Below, piece by piece: positions 35,755 to 45,455 of a stretch of DNA of 64,000 nucleotides. The DNA lies in the NCBI GenBank assembly GCA_963823215.1, contig CAWGKT010000017.1:186001-250000 (forward strand), given 5' to 3'. The notes under the pieces are model-generated. The model saw nothing but the letters and a program-made list of their open reading frames with translations. It searched no databases and was not told the DNA's origin. The position numbers and the translations under genes were made by a program. Source of the stretch: CAIWHR01 sp963823215. Its GTDB lineage: Bacteria > Pseudomonadota > Gammaproteobacteria > Burkholderiales > Casimicrobiaceae. The stretch's first letter is position 1. Every line of letters starts with the position of its first letter.

Positions 35755-36660
35755 TCACAGCTCGCGCGGCCACGCCGCGAGACGCACGGCGTAATCGAGC
35801 GCGATGCCGGCGAACACGGCGAGCCCGAGCCAGTGGTTGTGCAGGAATGCGCGGAAGCAGGCATCGCGATCGCGACCCCGGATGAGCGTCCAGTGATACG
35901 CGGCGCACGCGAGCGCCGCGACCAGCCCGGCGTAGTAAAACGGGCCCATCGTCTGCCGCATTCCCACCGCGACCATTCCGGCGAGGTAGATCGCGTAACA
36001 CAGCATCACCGCGCGCACGTCGAAGCGCCCGAAGGCGATCGCCGACGTGCGCAAGCCCAGGCGCAAATCGTCGTCGCGATCGACCATCGCGTACTCGGTG
36101 TCGTAGGCGACGACCCAGAACAGATTGAACAGCAGCAGCCACCAGGCGATCGCCGGCACCACATCGTAGACGGCCGCGTACGCCATCGGAATCCCGAACG
36201 AAAACGCGATGCCAAGGAAAGCCTGCGGCAGCACGAAGAAGCGCTTGAAGAACGGATAGACGAAGGCGATGCCGACCGCCGGAAACGACAGCAGGATGGT
36301 GGTCCGGTTGGTGGACAGCACCAGCAGGAACGCGCAGAACGCCAGCGCCGCGGCGACCAGCAGCGCCTCCCACGGAGCGATCTCGCCGCCGACGAGCGGC
36401 CGGCCCGCCGTGCGCGCGACGTGGCCATCGAAGCCACGATCGGCCCAGTCGTTGACGGCGCAGCCCGCCGAGCGCATCAGGATCGTGCCGACCGTGAAGA
36501 CCAGCACCAGCGACCACGTCGGCGCACCGTGCGCAGCGAGCCACAGCGCGGAGAGCGTCGGCCACAGCAGCAGCCCGATCCCGATCGGCTTGTCGAGGCG
36601 GATGAGCCGTTCGTAGGCGTCGAGCCGCGCGGCGATCGCGACCCGGCGCGGCGCACTCAT
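35755..36660 (-). CDS. ubiA: 4-hydroxybenzoate polyprenyltransferase
   Basis: 301 residues with about eight to nine membrane helices. The two Asp-rich motifs that bind Mg-prenyl diphosphate are clear: NDWADRGFD (70-78) and DTEYAMVDRDDD (187-198). It prenylates 4-hydroxybenzoate in ubiquinone synthesis, directly before the UbiD step. Start ATG 36660. The stop overlaps a possible GTG of the downstream glycosylase. Upstream the 175-bp gap to the epimerase gene holds a degenerate GC-rich palindromic element. Confidence 0.95.
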   Translation of the reverse strand: MSAPRRVAIAARLDAYERLIRLDKPIGIGLLLWPTLSALWLAAHGAPTWSLVLVFTVGTILMRSAGCAVNDWADRGFDGHVARTAGRPLVGGEIAPWEALLVAAALAFCAFLLVLSTNRTTILLSFPAVGIAFVYPFFKRFFVLPQAFLGIAFSFGIPMAYAAVYDVVPAIAWWLLLFNLFWVVAYDTEYAMVDRDDDLRLGLRTSAIAFGRFDVRAVMLCYAIYLAGMVAVGMRQTMGPFYYAGLVAALACAAYHWTLIRGRDRDACFRAFLHNHWLGLAVFAGIALDYAVRLAAWPREL

Positions 36661-36835
36661 GGTGCACCCTTGGCACTTCGCGCCGTCCCTCCGGGGGTCG
36701 CCCGTGCGAGCGGGCCGAAGGCCAGGCCCGAAGGGCGCGTCCGCGAGTGCGGGTGGCGGCCGACATCCGGGCGCATCATTGCCTCACGACCCCGCGGAGG
36801 CCGCGGCAGTTCGCGCTTGGGGCGGCCCGGCGCGC

Positions 36836-37738
36836 TCACAGCGGCAGCGCCAGCTGCTTCTTCAGGTCACGGGGCGCAATCTCGGTCAGGAGCTGCTGCG
36901 GCGTCTCGTACTTCAGGCGCACCCGCAGCTCGCGCTTCATCCGGGCGTTGAGGAGGCGCCGCGATTCGCTCATGAACGACAGGAGCAGAGGCGCGATGCG
37001 GCGCTCGGCCTCCTCCCACGACACGCGCGGCGGACGGGCCAGATGAAAGGCGTCGGCGACGGCATCGAACCAGCCGCCCATCTTCATTTCGGCGTCGTCG
37101 CTCACGTTGTATGCCCGATTGGGCTTCGCGCGGAACAGCGCTGCGACGGCCGCGCGCGCGAGATCGTCGGCGTGCACGTGATTGGTGAAGACGTCATCGT
37201 CCGCGTGCAGCGTGGGCGTCCCCTGCCGGATCCGCTCCAGCGGCAGCCGCGTCTCGGCATAGATCCCCGGCGCGCGCAGGATCGACAGCGCGACGCCGTG
37301 GCGCTTCGCCCAGGCGCGCAACCGGTCTTCCGCCGCGACACGGCGACGCGAACGCGGCGTCCGGGCGCGGCGCGGCCGCGTTTCGGCGACGCGGGCACCT
37401 GCGCAGTCGCCGTACACCCCCGACGTCGAAATGTAGACGAACCGCTGTGGTATGCTTCGCGCCCGCGTCAGCGCGGCGATCAGTTTCCGGGTTCGCGCGT
37501 CGTCGCGGCCGCCCGACGGGGGCGGCGCAAAATGCATCACCGCGAACGGCGCAGTGCGCAGACGGTCGAGGCTCCGGAGCCGGTCGAGGTCGCCAATGAT
37601 GGGGACGATGCCGTGCGCGCGCAGCCTGGCGGCGTCCTCGGCGCGGCGCGTAAGCCCGTAGAGGCGCACTTTGGGATGGAGCAGGCGGGCCGTGCGCAGC
37701 GCGACGTCACCGCAACCGATCAGTAATACCCGGATCAC
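36836..37738 (-). CDS. NAD(P)-dependent epimerase/dehydratase-like protein (extended SDR)
   Basis: 300 residues. N-terminal Rossmann motif GCGDVALR (8-15), a variant of GxxGxxG; MHFAPP (~69) and the ISTSGVYG segment (~105) are typical of extended SDRs, but the YxxxK motif is not recognisable (an Arg-rich stretch occupies its place). The C-terminal half has NHVHADDLA. Resembles the YeeZ-type proteins of proteobacteria, biochemical role unknown. Start ATG 37738. Same direction as ubiA; divergent from the flavin-reductase gene. Confidence 0.8.
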   Translation of the reverse strand: MIRVLLIGCGDVALRTARLLHPKVRLYGLTRRAEDAARLRAHGIVPIIGDLDRLRSLDRLRTAPFAVMHFAPPPSGGRDDARTRKLIAALTRARSIPQRFVYISTSGVYGDCAGARVAETRPRRARTPRSRRRVAAEDRLRAWAKRHGVALSILRAPGIYAETRLPLERIRQGTPTLHADDDVFTNHVHADDLARAAVAALFRAKPNRAYNVSDDAEMKMGGWFDAVADAFHLARPPRVSWEEAERRIAPLLLSFMSESRRLLNARMKRELRVRLKYETPQQLLTEIAPRDLKKQLALPL

Positions 37739-37817
37739 GTTCTAGTCACACCATGTCTGCAGGACGCGTCTTTCGCGCCGATGCGCGGCGCAGGACCCCT
37801 GCCTTCACATCGTCGCC

Positions 37818-38855
37818 ATGCCACACCAGATTACCATAAACCCCAGCGGCCTCTCGTTCCCCTGCGACGACGGCGACACGGTCCTCACGGCGGCGATGGC
37901 CGCCGATCTGATGCTGCCTTACGGCTGCCGCAACGGGGCATGCGGCACGTGCAAGGGGAAGATCGTCGGCGGGGAAGTGGACTACGGCCCCCACCAGCCA
38001 TCGACGCTCACCGACGACGAGAAGCGGCAGGGCCTGGCGCTCTTCTGTTGCGCAAAGCCGCTGACCGACCTCGTGCTCGAAGTGAGGGAAGTGCGCAGGA
38101 GCGGCGACATCCAGATCCGCAAGCTGCCCTGCCGTGTCGAGTCGATCGACAAGCCGGCGCCGGACGTCGCCATCGTGAAGATCAAGCTGCCGGCGAACGA
38201 GCGCCTGCAGTTTCTGGCCGGCCAGTACATCGACCTGCTGCTGAAGGACGGCCGCCGCCGCAGCTTCTCGCTCGCCACGCCGCCGCACGACGACGCGCTG
38301 CTCGAGCTGCACGTTCGCTTTGTCCCTGGCGGGCATTTCACCCCTCAGCTGTTCAACGAATTCAAAGGGCGCGAGATCCTGCGCTTCGAAGGGCCGCTCG
38401 GCACGTTCTTCCTGCGCGAGGAATCGGACAAGCCGATCATCTTCGTCGCCGGCGGCACCGGCTTCGCGCCGATCAAGGGCATCATCGAGCACGCACTGCA
38501 CCGCGGGATCGACGCGACGCGGCCGATGGTGCTGTACTGGGGCGCTCGCGCGAAACGCGACCTCTATCAGCCCGATCTGCCCGGCCGATGGCAGCAGCAG
38601 AGCCGCAGCTTCACGTTCATCCCGGTGCTGTCCGAGCCCGCGCCCGCGGACGGCTGGCCCGGCCGCACCGGCCTCGTGCATCAGGCGGTGCTGGACGACT
38701 TCGCCGATCTTTCCGGTTATCAGGTCTACGTGTGCGGCGGTCCGGCAATGGTCGATGCCGCGCGCAAGAGCTTCGTCAAAATGCGCGCGCTGCCCCCGGA
38801 AGAGTTCTTCGCCGACAGCTTCACGTACGCGGTGCAGCCGCGGACCCCGATTTGA
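37818..38855 (+). CDS. 2Fe-2S ferredoxin/FAD reductase (CDP-6-deoxy-3,4-glucoseen reductase-like)
   Basis: 345 residues. N-terminal plant-type 2Fe-2S domain with CRNGACGTC (Cys37, 42, 45) and a fourth Cys at 77/78; FAD domain with RRSFSLATPP (RxxS motif); NAD(P) domain with GGTGFAPIKG and CGGP. Electrons pass from NAD(P)H through FAD to the iron-sulfur centre and on to an acceptor. Betaproteobacterial homologues are often labelled CDP-6-deoxy-delta-3,4-glucoseen reductase from a sugar-synthesis homologue, but no deoxysugar genes are nearby, so the physiological acceptor is unknown. Convergent with hemY (stops 9 bp apart). Confidence 0.9.
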   Translation: MPHQITINPSGLSFPCDDGDTVLTAAMAADLMLPYGCRNGACGTCKGKIVGGEVDYGPHQPSTLTDDEKRQGLALFCCAKPLTDLVLEVREVRRSGDIQIRKLPCRVESIDKPAPDVAIVKIKLPANERLQFLAGQYIDLLLKDGRRRSFSLATPPHDDALLELHVRFVPGGHFTPQLFNEFKGREILRFEGPLGTFFLREESDKPIIFVAGGTGFAPIKGIIEHALHRGIDATRPMVLYWGARAKRDLYQPDLPGRWQQQSRSFTFIPVLSEPAPADGWPGRTGLVHQAVLDDFADLSGYQVYVCGGPAMVDAARKSFVKMRALPPEEFFADSFTYAVQPRTPI

Positions 38856-38864
38856 CTCCGATTT

Positions 38865-40052
38865 CTACTTCTCGAGCTCGGCGAGCGCGAGCTTCAGCGC
38901 GGCCGCGAGTTGCGCATTGGCCTCGGCGTCGCGGCCGATCCGCCCGAAGAGCTCGCCCAGCGCCACGCGCGTGCGCCAGGTGTCGTCGAGCGCGAGGCTC
39001 GCCTCCAGATAGGTCTGCGCCTTGCCCCACAGCTGCGCCCGTTCACACAGCACGCCCAGCGCATACAGGAGCGTCGCGTCGCCGCTGTGCAGCACGAGCC
39101 AGCGTTCGGCCTGCTCGAGCTGCGGCGCGCCGTCCGCGGGCCGGCATTGCGCGTAGAGCGCGACCAGGTCGGGGTTCCATTCCCGCTCGAGGCTGCGGGC
39201 GAGCAATTCCGCGGCTTCGCGGTCGCCGCCCAGCGCGATGAAGCTGTTTGCCGCCGCGCGCGCGATCTTCGGCATGCGCTGCTCGGCGTCGGTGAGCTTG
39301 GCCCAGTAGGCGCGCAGCCCTTCGCCGTCGAGCACGCGGGCAGCGAGCTCCTGCGCATGCGCGGCTGCGCGCACGAATTCCCCCTCCGGCACGCCGTACA
39401 CCTTGCGCTTGACCAGTTGATCGACCAACGGCGGGATTTCGGCGTAGCGGCCCGCCCCCTGCAGCGCGCGCAATTCCAGCCGCACCGCGGCGGTATGCGA
39501 CCCCGCCTCCTTGCGCAGGATGCCGAGGATGCCGAGTGCCTCGAGCGGCTGGCCCTGCTCGAGCTTCATCTCGGCTTCGAGCATCAGCCGCGGCACCGCG
39601 AGACTCGGCCCGCTGGCGTCGGGCCGCGCGAGCAGCGCCTCGGCGACGTCGAACTCGCGGGTCGTGATGGCGGCACGCGCACCGATCAGCGCGGACAAGC
39701 CCGACGAGCCGGGGATCGCCAGCGCCTCATCCGCGAACTGCCGCGCCCGGCCGAAGCGGCCTTCGAGCAGCGCGACGATCGCGGCGTCCTGCTTCGCGCG
39801 GGCGCGCTCCAGCTGCTGCCGGCGCCGGTACAGGCGCACCTCCTCGGGCAAGCCGAGAGCGCGCTTGAGGATCCGCAGCAGCGCGTAGCAGGCGACGAAA
39901 CCTGCGAGCGCGAGGACGAGCAGCAGATTGAGCGAGAGCTCGACCCGGTATGGCGGCGCGACAAACAGCGCATAGCCGCTCGTCAGCCGCGCCGCGAGCG
40001 CAAGGGCCACGGCCGCGCCCGCGAGCAGGAGGAACCAGAAAAGGACGCGCAC
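38865..40052 (-). CDS. hemY: HemY, TPR-containing heme-biosynthesis-associated membrane protein
   Basis: 395 residues from GTG 40052 (MRVLFWFLLLAGAAVALALA). Two N-terminal membrane helices (~3-22 and ~38-60), with YALFVAPPYRVELSLN between them, then a long tetratricopeptide region. This is the proteobacterial HemY-N family, membrane-bound and linked to late heme synthesis; it is not protoporphyrinogen oxidase. It starts 8 bp after hemX, so the two are co-translated. Confidence 0.9.
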   Translation of the reverse strand: MRVLFWFLLLAGAAVALALAARLTSGYALFVAPPYRVELSLNLLLVLALAGFVACYALLRILKRALGLPEEVRLYRRRQQLERARAKQDAAIVALLEGRFGRARQFADEALAIPGSSGLSALIGARAAITTREFDVAEALLARPDASGPSLAVPRLMLEAEMKLEQGQPLEALGILGILRKEAGSHTAAVRLELRALQGAGRYAEIPPLVDQLVKRKVYGVPEGEFVRAAAHAQELAARVLDGEGLRAYWAKLTDAEQRMPKIARAAANSFIALGGDREAAELLARSLEREWNPDLVALYAQCRPADGAPQLEQAERWLVLHSGDATLLYALGVLCERAQLWGKAQTYLEASLALDDTWRTRVALGELFGRIGRDAEANAQLAAALKLALAELEK

Positions 40053-40060
40053 CAGCCAGC

Positions 40061-41212
40061 CTATCGTGGCGCCGGCGCGGCCGCGGGTCCCCGTCCCCCC
40101 GCGCGATCCTGCCCGAGACGCAGCACGCGCAGCGCTTCCAGGCTCCGGTTCAGGTCGGGCGTCTCTCCGGGCATCGGCGACGCGGCGAGCTGCCGCACGG
40201 TCGCCTGCAACGCCTGCACCGGTTTCGCGCGCATGTCGAAATACTGCTTGAGCCACGCGTCCACGGCGGAGAGATCGGCCTGAAAGCTCGCGTCGTTGCG
40301 CGCCAGCAGCGCGATCCGCGCCGTTAGCAGCCGAAGCTTCAGATTCTCGCGCAGGAAATACTGTTGCGCCATCGGCACCAGCGGCGCCGCAGGCCGGTCC
40401 GCGACCTCGATCCGGATCAACTGCTTCGCGTCGCTCCAGAGATCGGCGAAGAAACGGCGCCACGGCGAATCGTCGGCAGGCGTTGCGGCCTTGTCCGGCG
40501 CGGGCGGTGGCACCCGCTCGTCCATCGCAAGCGGCAGCGCATCGACAGCGGCAATCCCCTGATCGAGCTTCAGGCTCATGCCGACGATGTCGACGTAGGG
40601 TATGGCCTTCAGCCGGTCCATGTCGCGCGCGAGTGCGCGTCGCAACGGGACGAATTGCGGACGATCCAGACGTTGCAGCTTGGCCTCAGCCAGCTGCAGC
40701 GCCGTCAACGCCGACGGCACGTTGCCCGCAAGCTGCAACTGCTGGCTGGCGACCAGGAGTACCTGCTCGATTTCGGAGATGGCGATTTCGTCCCGCGACG
40801 GCGCGAGATCGCGGTACAACGCCTCCAACGCCGCCTGCTCCGCCTGCGATTCGGCGAGCCGCGCCTCGAGCAGCGCGATCTTGGCCTGCGCATCGCGCAT
40901 TTCCGTGGCGAGTTGCGTTTGCGCCTTGCCGGCGGCTTGCGTTGACGCTTCGATGCCGGAGAGCCGTTGCGCGACCTCCATGCGCAGTGACTGCTGCGCC
41001 CGCTTGCCGTCAAGCCAGAACGCAACCGCGGCAAGGATGACCAGCGCGCCGACCCCCATCAACAGCCAGAGGGAAGCCGGGCGCTTTTCGATGGCAGCGC
41101 GCAACTCCGGCTTGGCCTCACCCGGGTCGGCCTCCCGGGGCGCCGAAGCAGCCCCCGGGGCGTCCAGATCGCGACCGGCGGTGGCCAATGGACGGTCGTT
41201 GAGGTCGGACAT
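40061..41212 (-). CDS. hemX: HemX, putative uroporphyrinogen-III methyltransferase-like membrane protein
   Basis: 383 residues. A ~47-residue cytoplasmic tail, one membrane helix (LWLLMGVGALVILAAVAFWL), a coiled coil (~75-130), then the HemX domain with LRRALARDMDRLKAIP and WLKQYFDMR. HemX proteins form complexes in heme synthesis; methyltransferase activity is not established. ATG 41212 is chosen for the family-like short tail. In most betaproteobacteria hemC-hemD-hemX-hemY are contiguous; here rightward genes lie directly upstream and hemC/hemD are absent from the window. Confidence 0.88.
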   Translation of the reverse strand: MSDLNDRPLATAGRDLDAPGAASAPREADPGEAKPELRAAIEKRPASLWLLMGVGALVILAAVAFWLDGKRAQQSLRMEVAQRLSGIEASTQAAGKAQTQLATEMRDAQAKIALLEARLAESQAEQAALEALYRDLAPSRDEIAISEIEQVLLVASQQLQLAGNVPSALTALQLAEAKLQRLDRPQFVPLRRALARDMDRLKAIPYVDIVGMSLKLDQGIAAVDALPLAMDERVPPPAPDKAATPADDSPWRRFFADLWSDAKQLIRIEVADRPAAPLVPMAQQYFLRENLKLRLLTARIALLARNDASFQADLSAVDAWLKQYFDMRAKPVQALQATVRQLAASPMPGETPDLNRSLEALRVLRLGQDRAGGRGPAAAPAPR

Positions 41213-41377
41213 GGTCGTCAGCAGGGAATTCACGTTCGATTCTAACAGGCAGGAGCACCGGACCGCGGCGCCGCCGGGATTGCGCGATAATGCGCCGCAT
41301 GCTCCGGCCCCTGTCCCTGCGCCGGACCCACGCCAGCAGCCCGGACCGCTCCCCCAATCCCGCACCAGGACGCCACC

Positions 41378-42049
41378 GTGTCGACCGTGACCCTTCTTGT
41401 CGCCCTCGCCGTCGCGCTCGCGCTCGGCTACGCTGCGGGTCGGGCGCGCAGGTACCGCGCGAGTCCCGCCGCGGGGCCGGACGCATTGCCGTCCGCGGCA
41501 CCCGCTCCGCCCGCGGAGGAACCGCCAGCCGTGGCCATCGCGTCCCCGACGCCGCCACGGCCCGGCACCACCCAAGACGGCGCGATCGCGGAGCGTGCGC
41601 GGATCATGCGCAGCCTCGAGACGGAGACAGCGGTGCTGCGCCGGTCGATCGCCGCGCGTGACGCCGCACTCACCCAGCTTGCCGATCTGGCTGCCGACCG
41701 CAGAGTCCTTCATGGCGATGTCGCGGCGGCGCGCGGCGAGACCGCGCGCTACCGGCAGCTCGTCATGGATCTCGAGAACAACGCTCCGCCGCCGTTTTTC
41801 GGAACCGGGGCGCCGGACGACCTGAAGCTCATCGTCGGTGTCGGCCCGGTGCTCGAGCGCATGCTGCAGCAGCTCGGCATTTCGACCTACCGGCAGATTG
41901 CGCGCTGGAGCGAGCGCGAAATCGACGAGATCGATGCGAAGCTACCGGAATTTCCGGGCCGCGTCCGCCGCGACGGCTGGGTCACGCAGGCGCGCGAGCT
42001 GCACCAGAGCAAATACGGCGTGCCGCCGTCGCCAAGGGAGCGGGGTTGA
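41378..42049 (+). CDS. Membrane-anchored protein with C-terminal helix-hairpin-helix-like domain
   Basis: 223 residues from GTG 41378. One N-terminal membrane helix (VTLLVALAVALALGYAAG), a Pro/Ala-rich linker (~30-65), a coiled-coil stretch (~70-125), and a ~65-residue C-terminal domain with LIVGVGPVLERMLQQLGIST, WSEREIDEID and RDGWVTQA. That C-terminal module is the HhH-like domain found alone or fused to NuoE-type subunits in alphaproteobacteria and others; its role is not known. Overlaps the EamA gene (TTGA). No further assignment is possible. Confidence 0.72.
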   Translation: MSTVTLLVALAVALALGYAAGRARRYRASPAAGPDALPSAAPAPPAEEPPAVAIASPTPPRPGTTQDGAIAERARIMRSLETETAVLRRSIAARDAALTQLADLAADRRVLHGDVAAARGETARYRQLVMDLENNAPPPFFGTGAPDDLKLIVGVGPVLERMLQQLGISTYRQIARWSEREIDEIDAKLPEFPGRVRRDGWVTQARELHQSKYGVPPSPRERG

Positions 42050-42978
42050 CGCGCGCCGAAGCGTCGCCCACGCCGCACATCACCGCCGCGGCGCTGTTTC
42101 CGGTCGGGGTGCTCGCTCTCGTCTGGGGCTGCAACTGGCCGGTGCTGAAAATGGGCGTCAGCGAGATCGCGCCGCTGACGTTTCGCGCCTTGACGCTGCC
42201 CTTCGCCGGGCTCGGCTTGCTCGCGGTTGCGGCGATGTCCGGCGCTTCGATCCGCATCCCGCGCCCGCTGTGGGTCAAGGTGGCCCTGCTTGCGCTGTTC
42301 AACATCGCCGGCTGGAACGGACTGCTGCTGTTCGGGGTCCAGCAACTGCCGGCGGGGCGCAGCGCGATCCTCGCCTTCACGATGCCGGTGTGGAGCGTGC
42401 TCTTCTCGCTTGCCCTGCTGCACGAGCCCCTGTCGAAGCGCAAGCTGGCGGGCATGGCACTGGGCGTCCTCGGGCTCGGCGTACTGCTGGGCGAGGACAT
42501 CCGGCACCTTCAGCGCACGCCGACAGCCGCGCTGTTCATCGTCGGCGCGGCGATTTCGTGGGCGTTCGGGACCGTGCTCCTGCGCAAATGGAGACTGCCC
42601 ATCCCGCAGAATTCGCTATCCGGCTGGCTGATGATCGCCGGCTGGGTCCCGCTCGCGGTTCTCGCGCCGCTCGCGGCACCCCCGGGACCGCCGATGATGC
42701 CTTCGGCCGGCGCATGGTTCGCGATCTTGTACAACATCTTTCTCGCGGGGACGTTCGCGCACTGGGCCTGGTTCACGCTCGCGCGCACGCTGCCCGTCGC
42801 GGTATCGTCGATGTCCTCGCTGCCGGTGCCGATCGTCGGCGTATTCGCCGGGATGCTCTTGCTGGGCGAGCGCCCGGGCGCGCCCGAGTGGACGGCGCTG
42901 GCGCTCGTCGTCGCGGCGATGGTCGCGGTGCTGTGGACTCCGAAAGCAGAGCCGGCGGCGCCGGTGGCGGACCCCTAG
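42046..42978 (+). CDS. EamA/DMT-superfamily transporter
   Basis: 310 residues with ten hydrophobic segments in two EamA repeats (~18-150 and ~165-300). Repeat ends show RSAILAFTMPVWSVLFSLAL and the matching VAVSSMSSLPVPIVGVFAGM. Exporters of amino acids or metabolites are frequent in the family. TTG 42046 overlaps the previous stop and would be the start; the ATG codons downstream would remove the first helix. Followed immediately by a palindromic repeat. Confidence 0.85.
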   Translation: MTRAEASPTPHITAAALFPVGVLALVWGCNWPVLKMGVSEIAPLTFRALTLPFAGLGLLAVAAMSGASIRIPRPLWVKVALLALFNIAGWNGLLLFGVQQLPAGRSAILAFTMPVWSVLFSLALLHEPLSKRKLAGMALGVLGLGVLLGEDIRHLQRTPTAALFIVGAAISWAFGTVLLRKWRLPIPQNSLSGWLMIAGWVPLAVLAPLAAPPGPPMMPSAGAWFAILYNIFLAGTFAHWAWFTLARTLPVAVSSMSSLPVPIVGVFAGMLLLGERPGAPEWTALALVVAAMVAVLWTPKAEPAAPVADP

Positions 42979-43050
42979 AGCCCGCCCGGCCGCCCGAAGG
43001 CACTATGCGCCCCCTTGGGGGCAGCCAACGTTGTGAGCGTGGGGGTCCAT
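42979..43050. repeat. Intergenic palindromic element, same family as 3833-3988
   Basis: Begins at the EamA stop. Contains GCCCGGCCGCCCGAAGGCAC, GCCCCCTTGGGGGC and GAGCGTGGGGGTCC, aligned with the 78-bp unit with several substitutions and a short gap. Confidence 0.85.
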
Positions 43051-43208
43051 CATCCGCCCGTTCCCGCTGCACTGCGACATCGCGATCTTCTTGATCTGTA
43101 CCAAGGTGTTGCCCCTGCACTCGCCCAACAATGGACCTCTCGCGTCGGCCGCCCGCATCGGGCGTGCACGCCCCAGCGGCGGCGCCGGACGCCTCAGGAG
43201 ATGAACTC

Positions 43209-43781
43209 TTGCTGCAGATCATCATTCAGGGCCGGGGTGGCCAGGGCGCGCAGACGGCCGGCAGCCTGCTGGCGATGGCGTTCTTCGCCGAAGGGCGGCA
43301 GGTGCAGTCCTTCGCGAGCTACGGCGGTGCGCGGCGCGGCACGCCGGTGAGCTCGTTCATCCGCGTCGACGACCGACCGATCCGCGTGCGCTGCGACATC
43401 GAGCAGCGCCGATGCGATCCTGTGCTTCGACGCGAGCCTGCTCGAGGGCCGGCTGCTCGCGGCAGCCCGCCCCGATACGCTGATCGTCGTCAACTCGTCG
43501 CAGCACGCCCGCCGAGTTCGCCGGGAAGCTGCCGGGCTATCGCGTGATACCGGTCGACGGCATCTGCGATTTCGCGCCGCCACGGCCTCGGTCGGATCGT
43601 CAATTCCGCGCTGCTGGGCGCCCTTGCGCGTGCGATCGAAGCGCCGAAACTCGAGGCGCTGACCCGCACGCTCACCGCGGAGGCGCCGAAGCTGCATGAC
43701 GAGAACATCGCGGCATGCGAGGACGGCTATCGCTCGGTCGATGCCCAGCTCGAGGCCGTGGCGGCCGCGGCGGCGCCATGA
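43209..43781 (+). CDS. 2-oxoacid:acceptor oxidoreductase gamma subunit, three frameshifts
   Basis: The opening QIIIQGRGGQGAQTAGSLLA, ASYGGARRGTPVSSFIR and DDRPIRVRCDIE are the gamma-subunit (POR_N/catalytic gamma) signature. Then +1 shifts near 43405, 43505 and 43583 move the frame through DAILCFDASLLEGRLLAAAR, EFAGKLPGYRVIPVDGI and RIVNSALLGALARAIEAPKL, and the reading ends at TGA 43779-43781. About 190 residues when joined. The TTG at 43209 with GGAG eight bases upstream is the likeliest start; an ATG at 43131 would add 26 unrelated residues. It overlaps the next gene (ATGA). Part of a thiamine-diphosphate oxidoreductase of the pyruvate/phenylglyoxylate type. Confidence 0.8.
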
Positions 43782-45455
43782 ACACGAAAGATCCCGGGCC
43801 AAGCATCTGGACGACCGGCTCCACCGAGGTCTTCAAGACCGGCACGTGGCGGTCCGCGTTGCCGCAGCACATCCACGCCCCGTCGCCGTGCCACGCCGCC
43901 TGCCCGGTGGACGGCGACATCGCGGAATGGATCGGCCGTGCCCGCGCGCGCGACTTTCGCGGCGCGTGGGAGATCCTGACGCGACACAACCCATTCCCCG
44001 CGGTCGCCGGGCGCATCTGCCACCATCCGTGCGAAGCCGCCTGCAATCGCGCCAGCTTCGACGATGCGCTGGCCATCTGCCGGCTCGAACGCCATGTCGG
44101 CGATCAGGCGCTCGCGGAGGGCTGGACGTTTGCGCCGATCGAGATAGCACACGTGGAACGGATCGCGATCGTCGGCGGAGGACCGTCCGGACTCTCGGCT
44201 GCGTTCCACCTGCGCCGCCGCGGTTACGCGGTCACGTTGTTCGAATCCTCCGCGGAGCTGGGCGGCCTGATGCGCTACGGCATTCCGTCGTATCGACTCG
44301 CGCGCTCCGTGCTCGACGGCGAGATCGCGCGCATCGTGGCGCTCGGCATCGATGTGCGCTGCGGCGAATCGTTGGCGACCTGCGAAGATTTCGAGCGCCT
44401 GCGCAAGGAGTTCGACGCCGTGTACCTCGCCATCGGCGCCCGCCGCCAGAAGCGCCTGCCGCGGCTCGATTACACGCGGCCCTGGGTGATGGACGGTGCC
44501 GACTACCTGGCGCGGGCGAATGCCGGCGCCCCGCCCGCGCTGGGCAGGCGCGTGGTCGTGATCGGCGGCGGCAGCGCCGCGCTCGACGTCGCGCGCAGCG
44601 CGCGGCGCGCCGGGCACGAAGTCACGATTCTCGCGCTCGAGAGCGCGGGTGCAGATGCCGGCGCAGCGCGAGGAAGTCGCCGAGGCGCTGGAGGAAGGCA
44701 TCGCGCTCGTCGACGGCGCCATGCTGACCGAGGCCGTCGACACCGGCAGCGCGGGCCTCGTCGCTCAAGTGCGTGCGCGTGCGGTTCGAGGCCGGTGCAG
44801 CGCGCGGGCAATTCACGCGTGACACCGATCGCCGGCGGCGAATTCTCGCTCGCGGCGGATGCCATCGTCCCCTCGATCGGGCAGGATCCCGAACTCGCGC
44901 CGCTCGACAGGCGCGCTCGACATCGACGGCGCGCTGGTGAAGGCCGGCCGGCAGCAGGCGACGAGCCTCGAGCGCGTTTACGCGGGCGGCGACGTCGCCA
45001 GCATGGCGCGCTTCGTCACCGAGGCGATCGGCATGGGCCAGCGCGCCGCGCACGAGATCGACCGCATGTTGCGCGCGCGCGCCGAAGGCGGCAGCGCCGA
45101 TGCCGGCGCGGGTGGCGCCGCCGAGCCCGTCGTCTCGCTTGCGGCGATCAACACGTTCTACTACCCCGCGCAAGCGCGGACGCCCGAAGAACGGCTCCCC
45201 GTCGCGCAGCGTCTCGCGAGCGACGCCGAGGTGCAGCTCGGCTTCGATCTCGACGGCGCGCTCGCCGAAACCGCGCGCTGCTTCTCCTGCGGGACGTGCA
45301 TCCATTGCGACAACTGCGTGGTCTACTGCCCCGATCTCGCGGTGAAGCGTGAAGGCGACGGCTATGTCGTCCTGACCGACTACTGCAAGGGGTGCGGCAT
45401 CTGCGTCAAGGAGTGCCCGACCGGCTCGATGAAGATGATCGAGGAATCGCGATGA
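43778..45455 (+). CDS. GltD-like FAD oxidoreductase fused to a 2x[4Fe-4S] ferredoxin, four frameshifts
   Basis: N-terminal [4Fe-4S] segment (PCHAACPVDGDIAEW, HPCEAACNR), FAD motif VGGGPSGLSAAFHL (~130), a second Rossmann motif VIGGGSAALDVARSARRAGH (~265), then the GDVASMARFVTEAIGMGQRA motif near the end. The last ~60 residues hold eight cysteines in two ferredoxin motifs (CFSCGTCIHCDNCVVYCP and CKGCGICVKECP). +1 insertions near 44648, 44762, 44816 and 44912 break the middle. Joined length is ~557 residues. Such subunits pass electrons between NAD(P) and the ferredoxin of a 2-oxoacid oxidoreductase, as PadH plus PadF do in phenylglyoxylate:NAD oxidoreductase. Here both are one polypeptide. Confidence 0.83.

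Noticed and set aside
43405..44912. Programmed frameshifting in the oxidoreductase operon
   Set aside because: There are seven breaks of the same +1 type without slippery sites or stimulatory structures, and similar breaks in unrelated housekeeping genes; sequence error is simpler.
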